Assembly: GCF_017654505.1 (NCBI RefSeq)
Contig: NC_054536.1
Coordinates: 34,517,946-34,581,945 of the forward strand
DNA length: 64,000 nucleotides
Direction: 5' to 3'
Source of the DNA: Polyodon spathula
Lineage: Eukaryota > Chordata > Actinopteri > Acipenseriformes > Polyodontidae
Shown here in pieces: positions 23,399-36,300 of this stretch. Each line of letters begins with the position of its first letter. Position 1 is the stretch's first letter. Made by a program: the position numbers and the translations under genes. A model generated the notes under the pieces. It made no database searches. It saw nothing but the letters and a program-made list of their open reading frames with translations, and was not told the DNA's origin.

Positions 23399-26112
23399 AA
23401 TATAATATTTGTGGGTATACACTGTATAGGAAAGACAGGCAGGACAGAAGAGGAGGAGGGGTAGCGCTATACATAAGAAACAGTCTTGAAGCCCAGGTGT
23501 TAAACCTGGACAAAGAAAATAAAACCGAATCAATATGGGTCAGAATAACAGACAAAAATTCAAAAGGCATAATAATAGGAGCATGCTATAGACCGCCAGA
23601 TTCAGACGGTGAGCACAATAATCTGTTATACAATGACATTAGAAATGTGTGTAGCAAAGGAGAAGCCATACTAATGGGGGATTTCAACTTCCCCCATATA
23701 AAATGGGAAAACCCGGTGGGTAGCGCGAAGGATGAAATAGAAATGGTGGAAATGACAAATGACTGCTTCCTAACACAATTTGTGAAGGCACCAACTAGAG
23801 GGGAGGCATGCCTTGATTTAGTCTTTTCAAATAACGAAGATAGAATAACTAAAACAGAGGTCAGAGAACCACTGGCAAACTCAGACCACAACATGGTCTC
23901 ATTTGAAGTGTTTTTTAAATCCTCAAAAGTAAAGACTAAAGCTAAGGTTTACAATTTTAGAAAAGCAAACTATGAAGGCATGAAACAGAGACTAACAGAA
24001 GTAGATTGGAGTAAAATAGAGAAAACACCCACAGAAGAAGGATGGTTGTTCTTCAAAAACGTAGTACTAGAGGCGCAAAACAATTATATCCCTAAAGTAG
24101 ACAAATCTAAATGTAAAACTAAATTGCCAAAATGGTTTAATAGATCAATTAAAAAAAATATTCAGCGAAAAAAGGCACTTTACAGAGCATTAAAAAAGGA
24201 CCAAAAAGAAAGTACACAGAAAGAGTACACAGAACTGCAAATGCAAGTCAAAAAGGAAGTTAGAAAGGCCAAGAGAGAAATAGAAATGAACATTGCTAAG
24301 GGAGCTAAAACCAATTCCAAAATGTTTTTCCAATATTACAACAGCAAGAGAACATTCAAAGAGGAGATTAAATGTTTAAGAGATACAAATGGCAAAATCA
24401 TAGATGAAGAAAAAAAAATAGCAAATATGTTAAATGATTACTTTTCACAAGTTTTTACAAAGGAAGATACTGACAACATGCCCCACATGTCATCCAGTTC
24501 CTATCCAGTTTTAAATAACTTTAGCATAACTGAGGCAGAAGTGTTAAAGGGACTAGGAGCTCTTAAAATAAACAAATCCCCTGGGCCGGATGAGATCCTC
24601 CCAGTAGTACTCAAAGAAATGAAAGAAGTAATTTACAAACCGCTAACCAAGATCATGCAGCAGTCTCTTGACACAGGGGTGGTACCGACAGACTGGAAAA
24701 TTGCAAACGTAATACCGATCCACAAAAAGGGAAACAAAACTGAACCAGGTAACTACAGACCAGTAAGCCTGACTTCTATTATATGCAAACTTATGGAAAC
24801 TATAATAAGATCCAAAATGGAAAATTACCTATATGGTAACAGGGTCCTGGGAGACAGTCAACATGGTTTTAGGAAAGGGAGATCATGCCTAACTAACTTG
24901 CTTGATTTTTTTGAGGATGCAACATCGATAATGGATAATTGCAAAGCATATGACATGGTTTATTTAGATTTCCAGAAAGCTTTTGACAAAGTCCCGCACA
25001 AAAGATTAATTCTCAAACTGAACGCAGTTGGGATTCAAGGAAACACATGTACATGGATTAGGGAGTGGTTAACATGTAGAAAACAGAAAGTACTGATTAG
25101 AGGAAAAACCTCAGAATGGAGTGTGGTAACCAGCGGTGTACCACAGGGATCAGTATTAGGTCCTCTGCTATTCCTAATCTACATTAATGATTTAGATTCT
25201 GGTATAGTAAGCAAACTTGTTAAATTTGCAGACGACACAAAAATAGGAGGAGTGGCAAACACTGTTGCAGCAGCAAAGGTCATTCAAAATGATCTAGACA
25301 AGATTCAGAACTGGGCAGACACATGGCAAATGACATTTAATAGAGAAAAGTGTAAGGTACTGCACGCAGGAAATAAAAATGTACATTATAAATATCATAT
25401 GGGAGATATTGAAATTGGAGAAGGAATCTATGAAAAAGACCTAGGAGTTTTTGTTGACTCAGAAATGTCTTCATCTAGACAATGTGGGGAAGCTATAAAA
25501 AAGGCTAACAAGATACTCGGATACATTGTGAAAAGTGTTGAATTTAAATCAAGGGAAGTAATGTTAAAACTGTACAATGCACTAGTAAGACCTCATCTTG
25601 AATATTGTGTGCAGTTCTGGTCACCTCGCTATAAAAAAGATATTGCTGCTCTAGAAAGAGTGCAAAGAAGAGCGACCAGAATTATTCCGGGCTTAAAAGG
25701 CATGTCATATGCAGACAGGCTAAAAGAATTGAATCTGTTCAGTCTTGAACAAAGAAGACTACGTGGCGACCTAATTCAAGCATTCAAAATTCTAAAAGGT
25801 ATTGACAGTGTCGACCCAAGGGACTTTTTCAGCCTGAAAAAAGAAACAAGGACCAGGGGTCACAAATGGAGTTTAGAAAAAGGGGCATTCAGAACAGAAA
25901 ATAGGAGACACTTTTTTACACAGAGAATTGTGAGGGTCTGGAATCAACTCCCCAGTAATGTTGTTGAAGCTGACACCCTGGGATCCTTCAAGAAGCTGCT
26001 TGATGAGATTTTGGGATCAATAAGCTACTAACAACCAAACGAGCAAGATGGGCCGAATGGCCTCCTCTCGTTTGTAAACTTTCTTATGTTCTTATGTTCT
26101 TATGTTCTTATG
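23399..26112 (+). mobile_element. CR1-like LINE, 5'-truncated, young copy
   Basis: Aligned by eye with the longer copy at 53.1 kb, identity begins at AATATAATATTTGTGGG (23399) and continues to the 3' end with only a few differences per hundred bases. The 3' terminus is the CR1-type short tandem tail: the octamer TTCTTATG repeated about four times ending at 26112, after CCGAATGGCCTCCTCTCG. CR1 elements end in octamer repeats rather than poly(A). Truncation falls in the first quarter of ORF2, as is usual for incomplete reverse transcription. Confidence 0.95.
23401..26031 (+). CDS. CR1 ORF2 fragment: endonuclease end and reverse transcriptase
   Basis: One frame is open for 876 codons from the truncation point to TAA at 26029-26031. 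It has no initiator of its own. It contains the second half of the AP-type endonuclease (ACYRPPDSD, LMGDFNFPHIKW, and NSDHN with the catalytic aspartate-histidine pair). Then comes the RT: SPGPDEILP, IPIHKKGNKTEPGNYRPVSL, YLDFQKAFDKVPH with the first catalytic aspartate, GVPQGSVLGPLLFLIYIND, and FADDT at about 25222-25239 with the paired aspartates. The thumb and C-terminal region end in LLDEILGSISY. The endonuclease N-terminus (catalytic Asn and Glu) is missing, so it should not retrotranspose on its own, but the RT looks intact. This undamaged frame implies a recent insertion. Confidence 0.93.
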   Translation, partial: YNICGYTLYRKDRQDRRGGGVALYIRNSLEAQVLNLDKENKTESIWVRITDKNSKGIIIGACYRPPDSDGEHNNLLYNDIRNVCSKGEAILMGDFNFPHIKWENPVGSAKDEIEMVEMTNDCFLTQFVKAPTRGEACLDLVFSNNEDRITKTEVREPLANSDHNMVSFEVFFKSSKVKTKAKVYNFRKANYEGMKQRLTEVDWSKIEKTPTEEGWLFFKNVVLEAQNNYIPKVDKSKCKTKLPKWFNRSIKKNIQRKKALYRALKKDQKESTQKEYTELQMQVKKEVRKAKREIEMNIAKGAKTNSKMFFQYYNSKRTFKEEIKCLRDTNGKIIDEEKKIANMLNDYFSQVFTKEDTDNMPHMSSSSYPVLNNFSITEAEVLKGLGALKINKSPGPDEILPVVLKEMKEVIYKPLTKIMQQSLDTGVVPTDWKIANVIPIHKKGNKTEPGNYRPVSLTSIICKLMETIIRSKMENYLYGNRVLGDSQHGFRKGRSCLTNLLDFFEDATSIMDNCKAYDMVYLDFQKAFDKVPHKRLILKLNAVGIQGNTCTWIREWLTCRKQKVLIRGKTSEWSVVTSGVPQGSVLGPLLFLIYINDLDSGIVSKLVKFADDTKIGGVANTVAAAKVIQNDLDKIQNWADTWQMTFNREKCKVLHAGNKNVHYKYHMGDIEIGEGIYEKDLGVFVDSEMSSSRQCGEAIKKANKILGYIVKSVEFKSREVMLKLYNALVRPHLEYCVQFWSPRYKKDIAALERVQRRATRIIPGLKGMSYADRLKELNLFSLEQRRLRGDLIQAFKILKGIDSVDPRDFFSLKKETRTRGHKWSLEKGAFRTENRRHFFTQRIVRVWNQLPSNVVEADTLGSFKKLLDEILGSISY

Positions 26113-27039
26113 ATTTTACATTTTCAGTGAGCTACCGCCTATATTATGTAATTTAAAGAAATATTGTAGCAGCGTACAATATAACCCACCGAAGCCACTT
26201 TAGTTTTGTTCCCCTTTAGCAGCTTCAATGAGGATCGACTTGTCCAAACAGTGATGTTCTAATGTTTTTTTTTTTTTTTAACTTACCAATGCATCAATGG
26301 AGGTGCAAAAGAAAGGTATTTTTTTCCCCAACCAAACGTTGTACATACACAGCAATTTGATATGCCTCGAGAACTATTCTTGTCAGATGCTGAGCCCTGG
26401 ACTAACCTGATTTCAGAAAGATAATGGAGGCATTAATCATTTACTCCCCGCTTTATCAAATGTAAAGCAGAGGATTACTTTCATTGATTGAAGTGAAATA
26501 TTTGCACACCATTTGGACTGCCATGGCCTTGACTTGTACAAGTGTGATTATTTATTAATTCAATCATTGATTTGAAAATGAAACCTGACAAAATAGACTC
26601 CAAACCATTTCACCTTGTTAACGCTGCAGCCTATAACAAACTCCTTTTCTGTAGTGAAAAGTTCTGTTGCTTCACAAAGATAAATGTCATGAACAATTAC
26701 ATTTTCCCTTCAACATATCTGTTGGTAGGGGACTGTGGCAAAGTGGTTTGCAGTGTGCAGGTGTAGGGGTGATCCTCAAGATAAGGACAAACAACAAAGT
26801 ATTTGTGAAATGATGGTTTATTTTGTAATCCCAAGTCTGATGACAACAGTAAACAATAATGGTAACATGCAATACAGCATTGCGTATTGCTTTGTTTAAT
26901 CCACGGGTTGGTCCTGAAATAATAGTCCAGATATTTTAAACACCCACGTGTAACATAAACATGATTACAAGTCCACAGTGAGTGCTATAGTGCTTGTGAT
27001 GCAAATACAGTTAATCGTGACACAAGTGTAATGTTGTCC
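26113..27039. other. No recognised gene
   Basis: AT-rich sequence between the CR1 tail and the solo LTR, with no supported frame. Confidence 0.5.
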
Positions 27040-27643
27040 TGTCACAAAGACGGCCGGAGTGAGGGACGTCAGACCAGAAACAGGAACCCGGAAACAAACG
27101 ACAGAGAGAGGTGGAGTTTGGTGGAGCTGAGCGAATGGTCTCACTCAGCATTTAATAAATAAACAGAACAGAAAATAAAAAGGTTGTAACAAACAAAAAA
27201 TACAGGACACGACACATTTGCCAAAACAAAAGAGACAGACAAAACGGACTATACAGTCAAACACGGTGAGCTGATTTAACGATTATTATTATTATTTTTA
27301 CCTCCCTCTCCAATCCCATTCTCCACTCACCGAACACACAACCCCGAGTATGTGAAAACATGCTGCTTTTATGCAGCTGTACTGAGACTCGGTTGCTAAT
27401 CAATCATTCAATTGGAGTCGCGGTACAACTGCACGTGAATTAATAAAGTGCAATTCTCCGTGCTCACATTATTACATTTTACTTGCACGTGAAGTGCTGT
27501 GCAATCATGCCTAAATACAAGTATACATTTTAAACACTCGTGTTACACAGAACCGTTTATATCCCATGTACCAATGACTATACACCAAAATTAAAACACA
27601 ACACATAACACAAAATATACACAGGGGCGGGCACTTTGCCACA
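27040..27643 (-). repeat. Solo LTR, family G copy 1
   Basis: Bounded by TGTCAC and GCCACA and flanked by the 5-bp direct duplication TGTCC (27035-27039 and 27644-27648). Read on the minus strand it begins TGTGGCAAAGTGCCCGCCCC and has a TATA-like CATAAAAG box. It ends near GACGTCCCTCACTCCGGCCG then TCTTTGTGACA. It aligns along most of its length with the plus-strand LTR at 29241. No internal retroelement sequence adjoins it, so it is a product of LTR-LTR recombination. A short (ATT)n sits at about 27281-27298, where the other copy has AGC/AGT repeats. Confidence 0.9.
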
Positions 27644-29240
27644 TGTCCGGGTTTAGTGCTGGCCGTTAGCAACAGCGCTAGATCGTGTTAGCTGTATAAT
27701 AACAACAAACAAGTATATATTGCCTTTTGAAGAAATAAAGTAGTATCAAGTTTTTATTTTATTACTTTTTTTTAAAAAAATGATAAAAAGATCAGCAATA
27801 GTTTCATACGCTTCATAATATATATGTTGATTCTTGGTCACTTCTACATCACGTTTATCTGCATTTCTGTCTTTTTAACAGTGAGATTATCATCTTTTTA
27901 AATAATCAAAGACAGTAAGAAAGACAGTAAACTAATCTAACTAAGGCAATGGGAAAGCAACTTGTAATTTAAATCTATTAGTCCTCTTGAAGCACTCGTC
28001 AGTCCACATTTTTGACAGTTTGTAAAGAAGAATTGTTTCTGATTGCTTCCATTTTCCCAGCACTTGGACCTGTAACTTGGTTTCTTCTTCAATTGATGTT
28101 CAATACATTTTAGGTTTGTGACATGTCTGGGGACCCAGACATGTGTGCAGCTGCCTGGAATAATAATCTTCGTTATTATCACCATTGACAGGTTTGCTAT
28201 GCTGTGCGTTTGTTAAAATGTGTATTTCATTCCAGCTTATTTCTTTCGGTCTCACTCCTTGTAACGTAAGGCAGATATTTCCAAAATACTGTATCTTACA
28301 GCATTTAAATTAAATAGAATTGTTGATTAATTTCAGAGATTTTATATTTGACACAGAAAAAAATAGGTACAATAGTATCACACGAATGATGATTATAGTA
28401 CTATTACTGTATTTCATATGCCTTAACTCTATAATGCTTTTTTGTAGTTAAATAACTAATTACTGGAGGGAAAGTACAAAACTTTAAAATATAATTAACA
28501 AAATCAAATTATAACATGATCCTTAAAGAATAAGTAGTGGGGTTCTGAAAAATATAGCATTACACCTCCTCGCATGCTGCTACAACTGTTTAAATAACGT
28601 ACCTGGAATTGTTCTTTATATTGTTAACATCCTGACAGCTTTTTATCCTTATAACTTCAAAGTCTGTTTCAAAGCTCTTTTCAAAATGTCCAGTCCAGTG
28701 CACTGATAGTGTAAGGATTACTGCCCACGTTGTCAAACAGATAACACAGCACAGTGGTACGGAACAGAAAAGCCAGAGCACTTGTGTTTTGTTTTGTTTT
28801 TTTAAATCCCAGTGTACTAGAGCAGACATTTTGGCAAGAGCTTTGAAACACACTTTAAAGTTATACTTTTAAAAAGTTGTCAGGATGATAACAATGAAAA
28901 GAAATTATAGGTACGTTGCAGCAACACGTGAGGACATACAATGTTATATTTTTTCAGAACCCAGCTAACAACTGCTTTGAACATAAAGTTGTAAGCAGAA
29001 AGTTATGTTTCTAAATGTACATAATCTGGTTTATTGTCAAAGTTTATGACATTTTGGACAATACGTCCTTCAACTACAGTATGTGTTCATTTTAGAATTG
29101 TATGTATTGGGGCATGCTTTGGTTAAAACAGAATGTTCATCCCAAGAGGAAAATCTACACCTACTGCACTGTTTCCAGTTGAAGAAAAACATATTGTCCA
29201 ACACTTCCAAACTTTCATAATAAATCAGCTTATGTACATT
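27644..29240. other. No recognised gene, between inverted solo LTRs
   Basis: About 1.6 kb of AT-rich sequence with no supported gene on either strand. Confidence 0.5.
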
Positions 29241-29595
29241 TGTAACAAAGTGCCCGCCCCTGTGTATATTATCTGTTATGTGTTGCGTGTGGTGTGTTTA
29301 AATGTTGGTGTATAGACATTGGTACACGGGATATAAACGGGTCTGTGTAACACGAGTGTTTAAAAATGTATATGTGTATTTAGGCACGAGGATTGCACAG
29401 CACTTCACGTGCAAGTAAAATGTAGTAATATGTGAGCACGGGGAATTGCACTTTATTAATTCACGTGCTGGGATTCAAGTGAATAATTAATTGGTAATTG
29501 AATCCCAGCACAATAGTATATATAGATGCACGTTGTCACATACTGGGGGTTGGGTGTTCGGTGAGCGGAGAACGGGATTGGAGACGGAGGAAATA

Positions 29596-29659
<64 letters not shown>

Positions 29660-29923
29660 ATAAGAGGAGAAAGTATCCGCTCACCGTGTTTGTCAGTGTC
29701 TGTGCGTGCACCGTTTTGTTAAGTTTAGTCTGTTTTCGTTTGTCTATTTATTTTGGCGTAGAGTGCCGTGTCCTGTGTTTTTCGTGTTTGTGTAAACCTT
29801 TTATTTTGTATTAAACCGGCGCCAACAGGCGTCTTCATCACTTCATTTCATCCGTCCTGTGTTTTGTGTATTGCATTACCTTTCCTGGTTCTGACGCCGC
29901 CCACTTCGGCAGTCTCTGTGACA
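29241..29923 (+). repeat. Solo LTR, family G copy 2
   Basis: It starts TGTAACAAAGTGCCCGCCCC and ends CAGTCTCTGTGACA, with the 5-bp duplication ACATT on both sides (29236-29240, 29924-29928). It has a TATATATAG box at about 29515-29524. A perfect 12-base hairpin stem GCTGGGATTCAA / TTGAATCCCAGC lies at 29467-29509. ATTAAA is near 29810. It is in the opposite orientation to copy 1. Confidence 0.92.
29597..29658. repeat. (AGC)n(AGT)n trinucleotide repeat inside the LTR
   Basis: About nine AGC units run straight into about twelve AGT units. Open frames of poly-serine or poly-leucine across it are artefacts. The sister LTR has an ATT repeat at the same place, so this position of the LTR is prone to triplet expansion. 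Confidence 0.95.
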
Positions 29924-30170
29924 ACATTGTAATCATTACTTTTATTTATGTATTTATTTGTTGCTGGTACTATATGCTGTACACATTAAGTTCCTCCAGT
30001 AAATGGATTACATCCCTATGCCATTGTATTACACTTACTCTATAAAATGTCTTGACAAAAGATTACTAAAGATTTCCCTACTAGTAGTAGCTCTCAAGTT
30101 AACTGGATATCTAGCTCCTAATTTATTAATTTTTTTCTTTCACAAAATGATTTCCATCGGAACATTTTGT

Positions 30171-30319
30171 ATGCAATGAAGCCTGACAGGCCATCTGTAT
30201 ATGTCAGATATACGGAAGCCTCGGGGCATTGTGAGGCACAAGACGAAGTCAAGTGCCTCCAACCCCTAAGAAGTCTGTATACGCGATGTATATGGACAGC
30301 CTGTCAGGCTTTATTGCAT
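30171..30319. repeat. Short foldback element
   Basis: The arms at 30171-30216 and 30273-30319 are inverted. The outer part is nearly perfect (ATGCAATGAAGCCTGACAGG against ATGCAATAAAGCCTGACAGG) and the inner part more diverged. The loop is about 56 bases and also contains partly complementary GCCTC and GAGGC pieces. The whole could fold into one long stem. Possible explanations are a MITE or a structured transcript. Confidence 0.75.
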
Positions 30320-33300
30320 TTATAATCCATGTCAAACTGTGGATTTGAAGAAAAAAAACATAAACAAAAAACGGCAATAAAGTATCCCATTTATAACTTT
30401 GAACTACACACTAAGTTAAGCTGAGAAAATGTATTTTATTGGAACATGAAAAAGAAAGCACATCTGTACTTTTTATATTGTTGACATTGCCATTGAAAAA
30501 ATACACCAGGGCACCAAGCTATTTGTCTCCCTGTCACTGTGCAGACACACTGTTTGAGCAGAACAGACGGGAGGAATAAGAAGAAATACAACAACGTCTC
30601 AGAATTCAGTAATTGTTCAAGGTATGTATCTGAGAAGGGTGGATAATGTGCAGAAGTGTCTTTTTGTGTTTTTCTGTAGTGTTTACAAACCGCTAGAAAT
30701 ATATTATTTTAAGTGACATAGTCGGGGTGACTGAGTATAAAAGACAGCGATTATTTACTTAGTAGTATTTCTTTTTTTTTTTGCTATCTTTCAGATCATT
30801 TAATTGTTCTTCATCCAAATCGGTATATCTACTTACTATTTTTTGCAGGTAATTGGTCACTCAGTTTCATAGTTACAGCTGTACATCTGTAACTGTAAAA
30901 GCAAGATGGCTACCGTCCGACACTTTAAATTCTCTTAGACAGCACAATGGTTTAAAATATGACAAGGCTCCAACTGTCTGTATCCATCCAATATACAGAC
31001 ATCTGGAACCTCGCTCAACCAATCACATTTTTTGTTTCACGTTCCATTGCCAGCCCTGGATTATAAGGTTGCTTATACCCCACCCCAGCTTCAAAAACTG
31101 CATTCATTCACTTCTGTCAGTCAATTAACACGTCTTTATCTGCCGTTAAAATACCTGCAAGACCTAGCTAGGCATTAAACTGTAATCTGTAGAACAAAAG
31201 GCAAATGCAAGGATGGATTAAATTTTGCAGTAATAACCGTTTAAAAAAATGTCTATGTGTGCTTTATAGTAAAATATGTTTTAGTTTTTATTGTCTTACC
31301 GATTTTTATGTGGTAAAAATAGCAACACCTTATCCCTGGAGCTGTCAAGCCCAGGTGAAGTTATTGTACCTCAACAAATTGAAATTTCGTGGCTTAATGT
31401 GCTAAATTCCTGAACACACTAACTAAAACTCTTTATTTTCTGGTAGTAAAAATCTATTTAAAATGTAGTTTACCACTATTATTGAACATACTTTACAGAA
31501 GTTGACCTAAGAATTATTATCCTTGTGAGAGTAATATTCATTTTTCATCATTGTAATATTTTGTATATCCATAAGTTAGATAGCACACTATTATTCTGTA
31601 AGAGGCAACACATTTTCTGATGTCTGATAAATGATTTAAACAATAATAACATTTAAAAAAAAATGCCAAAAATGATTTAAGCAGACAAGCCAAAACCCTT
31701 GATAGCACGGTTCTAGTGTTAATTGATAATATGCCTAGCACAACGGCTACATTTACAATGACTTCTTGTGGAACATTCTTTCCCTGTGACTGATGTCACC
31801 AGTGTAGTCACATTCTTTTAGTGCTTCTGAAGTGCATAGTAAGAATAGGGAACGACCACAAAATTTCATTCCTGTCATATGTTAGGGACAACTGAAAAGT
31901 TCTTAACTGCAACAAGAACATTCCAAATCCTATGCATTCATGGTATCCTGTCATGCAACTTTCAAGTATGCTCCTTGCCATCCTGACGTCATTGAAAAGT
32001 GCTGGCTGGTGCTTCACAGAAAACATTTTGGAAAGTCAATACTAGATTAACTAAACATTATTTAATACATTTCCATGGTTTAACAACATTAATTTACAGA
32101 ACCACTTCTCTGACAGTACAACAATAGTTACAGTATACAGATAATACTCATCCTTTTTAAGCTACATTATGCACTATTGGCTTCAATAAAGGTCATTATT
32201 TAATGTACTGGACTATTGCTTACTCCATTACTCAGCATATGATACAATCATAAAAGGTCTAATTGTGCATTTGGATCTTAGTAGCAATTATATATCATTT
32301 GAATGCATATCAATATCATTGTGATGCCAGATGTTTCATATTTTCTTTCTTTTGTGAAACATGTCTTTGATGTAAGGGCCATGACACAAATCTCCAACAA
32401 ATGAACTGAGCATTGTTTTAATGGCTTACATTTATATTCCATAAAGAAAGCTTTACCAATGTGAGTGTAGAACATAATGCACCCAAAACTGGATTGTTTT
32501 CTTAATTTCATTCATTCTGACAATTATTGATAAAATTATATAGCAAATACACAAAGCAATATGTTGATATGCCTAGACTGTTTGTTGATTTACTAAGGTA
32601 ATGTTTATTTTATTTTACTGTACTGTATTTTATTTTTAAATGTATAAATATAACATTCATTAGATTCCCATATTGATGAAAATATTGTATTCATATGCTC
32701 CATAGTCATTGGATTTGATTTACAAAGAAGTTACTTTTCTTACTATTTTGTTTCCCAGTAGACCTGAATATGATGTAACAGGGTTTTTTTTATTTTATTT
32801 TTTATTTTTTTTATTTTAACAGTTTTAAACCAAAGCAGACATGCTTATCTGGACACATATTCTGTTTCCTCATTCTCTCATCAAAAAAGTAATTACAAAC
32901 TCAATTTTAGAGCAATACATCTTAGCGCACTGGGACAAAATGTGCGTGACTCCAGAATTAGCATTATTCTACCTGCATGTTTAAACTGACGTTAAGAATC
33001 CCATTGTTTCTTTCTACAAAGCAGACCAAACCGAAATTGACAACAGCTTGATAGTGCGATAACACATTTATTGCGATTTAATGTAACTTAGTCAGGAAAT
33101 ATTATAAAATACAAAAAAAACTAGATGTGGTGCATCTTGTTATGAATGCCATAAAGGTGTCTCGTAAAACAATAAATTAGGACCAACAAGGAGTCACTGG
33201 TTACATGCCATCCAGCACTGGCCATCTGACAAAAAAAAAAAAAAAAAAAATCCTCAACTAAAAAGGTAATGTTCTACAGAACAACACATTCCTTCATTCC

Positions 33301-36300
33301 CACATGAAGTAACAGGTTCTCCACTTATAAAAATACCCTAGAAAAAAAAAAAAACGTTCCCTGAAGACACATTCATTATCCTTCCCCTGAAGACAAACTC
33401 ATTTTCTGAATAGCTGATTTTCAAATTCTGATTATAAATCAATATTTAGATTTTGTTTCTAAGCTGATTTCAGAGTCAACAGCGCTCAAGCATTCACTGA
33501 ATAATGCAAAAGTAGGATTTCGAAAGTGATTCAGTTTCTGGGCTCACAGCATGTTTTGTTTAATTCAGCACAGCTTCATGCAGGATTGAAAAAAGGGCAG
33601 AATAACCAGAGTAAAGTGTGAATATCCATCTCCATAACGCTGTAGACTAACAAAGCCATAAATAAAACATTTCATAAAAGACAGCTGGATATTCATCATT
33701 AATTAAACAAACAGACTATTCATGTCTACCTGAAGAAACATGAGGTATTGTATACCGTTTTACATATAGAACTAAATCCATCTTAATGTGGAAAAACAGA
33801 TTTTTTCATATCCGACAATAGCAACAAAATTAAATTTATAAATCACTTTTTGAAATCCAGAGTTAAAGACAGGAAGCAAAAGCAGAAAGTGAAAGACCCA
33901 TACAACCCAACCTACTGCAAGCACAATTATAGACCCACCTATAGTAAATATAGTTTCTAGAACTTTTATAAAAATGCTTGATTTCAATTGGCTCATCGTT
34001 TTAACTAGAACCAACTGTAAATTCATATTAATTTCTATAATTCCAGCTCTTGTGTAAGACTCATTTAGCTAACTACACAATTAAAAGAAATATATTATAT
34101 GTCTACAATCCTCATAAATAAAAAACATATAAATGGTTGGTTTCTCTTTAATTGTGGTATTGTGGTGTATTACCGTTGACAGCATGTTGGCACTGTGTTC
34201 TACAGCCCATATGAAAATTATGTTTTGTCCTTCGCAACAGTCTGTTAAAAAGTATACTTTTTTTATTTTTTAATAAAAACAGTGCTTCCAATAGCAAGAA
34301 ACTGCAGAACGTCTATCCTGACTCTCCATTGCAGGGCAACCAAACGGTACATTGTAAGCCAGTTGTAAGGAACGCAGATCATTTAAAAGGTAAATACATC
34401 TTTAAATATTTAAAATAGTTCTAATCACAACAAAAAGACACTGGGTACCTGTTTAATTGAAATGAATCCCTGCTTAACTGGCATTATCTTGGTAGTTAAC
34501 CTTGTTTATACATCAGCAGACAACTAGTACGCTGTAATGCCCTTTTGCTTAAACATCAAGGTACTGATCACTGAAACATTCTGCATGGTTCTTGCACCAT
34601 GTCAGTAAAGGCTATATTAGTTGAATACTGTATTTACTGTTTTGCTGTTAAGTATATTAAAACTTCTAACTTCATATAATTTAAGTTTTCCCAAAATACA
34701 AAGGTTCTACAAGATGACGTAACAATTTGTTAGTTTCAGTTGCAGTAGAGAACTTAATGTAGGTTTTGAATCACTTTCTGGATTCCACATTAAGAAAGCT
34801 CGGGAGATATTTTTGGCAGGATAGAATGGGGAGGAGCCAGGTTGGGAAGTGAGAAGGGAGAAGCTGGACCAACGTGAATCCTGTTATCGAGTGTATTTGG
34901 GCAATCAGAGACTGAAGAAACAGCAGAGTTGAGAGGCTGAATAAGATGCTTGATATCATGGCAAGTTGGAGAAGCAATAAGGAGAAACAAGGATCAGAGA
35001 CCAGTGGTGTCAAGTGTGGATTGGTCAGCTGTGTAACGAAACACGAACATAGCAATATGTAATCAAAAAACAGAAGATAGAGAATAAGTGCATAACTTGG
35101 CGGCTTAAATAGGGAGATTAGCAGATATTACTGGCGGGACAACAATGGGGTAGAAGTCCTAGCTCCTACCCCCTGAACCACACAGAAGGTTAAAATTAAG
35201 TGAAGTGTAAAGTTACCACTTATTAATATTGACGATATGGTAAAAACCTCTACTATAATAACATTTACAAAAAAAAAATACTCCAAAGTGGTTAACTTTC
35301 TTGTTTACTACTCAAATGACAACAATGTTTTAATCAGCCTATCAGTGCATCTGTACTGGCTTTTCTCTGACCTGTACTGTACAGTTGGGGGGTTGGACAA
35401 AGTCAGTGATGTTTGGTATTACAGCGTCCACACTGACTGATGCGATCTAATTTAGAACATGACTCGAGACTATCCCAAGGTGGTCTCGAGTACTGTATTA
35501 AACACTGTGTAGTGTGGACGCAAAACATATTTAGCACTTTTCAGCCAGTTTAAAAGGCAACTAATGCAGTTTAAAGTCATAGTCTGAACAGGGCCTTACT
35601 CAAAACATGTTGTCAATTTTTTATAGGACACATTGACATGTTTTTATCATGAATAAAGGATGATTACTTTATTCAGGTCACAATGTATGCCTGTTACAAA
35701 CGGGCTGCTGTTAAAACAGGCCCAGCCTCAAACGTGCATCCACATAGCAATATATATAAAGAATAAACTCAAAGCAGATACCTGTAAAACTAGATAAATG
35801 ATGAATACCAGTAAGCCATTTTGGGTCATTTTAGAAAAATATCATGTGCCTCTTACTTTATGCAAGCTAATGTACAGAAATAATAACAATAAAAAATGTT
35901 TACAGCAATAAATTTAAGGTCGTTTGATATAATACAAAATGTGCAACTTCTTTACTGAGATTTGTGCTGCCCTTATTTAAGCACTATGCTTGGAACTTAA
36001 GCCATATCAATGCATATGCAGCTCTGATAAAAATAAAAAGATAGAAATGTAATAACTTAATTTACTATAAATATGTAAAACAGTGTCTACAAATTAGAAG
36101 ATACAGCAGCTGTTCTGTTGGTAATGTACATAATTAAACAAAGATAAATAACAATCCTGTACATATGCCTGAACAGTGCTGCTAATCAGTTAAAAATACT
36201 ATCTAATAATAGCTAATATTTGTTTGATTCTTGTGACTATCCCATTATATCTTAGTCCCATAAAAATGTGGTATATAGAGATCCTTGCTTACTAGGCCAG

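Noticed and set aside
23586..23894. Minus-strand frames inside the CR1 copies
   Set aside because: They are shadows of the strongly supported plus-strand ORF2.
29487..29814. Poly-serine and poly-leucine frames on opposite strands
   Set aside because: Both come from the AGC/AGT repeat inside a solo LTR.
33772..34026. Hydrophobic 84-residue minus-strand frame resembling a membrane protein
   Set aside because: AT-rich DNA often gives hydrophobic frames; there is no splice, promoter or family support.
34771..35055. 94-residue minus-strand frame as a LINE fragment
   Set aside because: Leucine- and serine-rich but without any RT or endonuclease motif.
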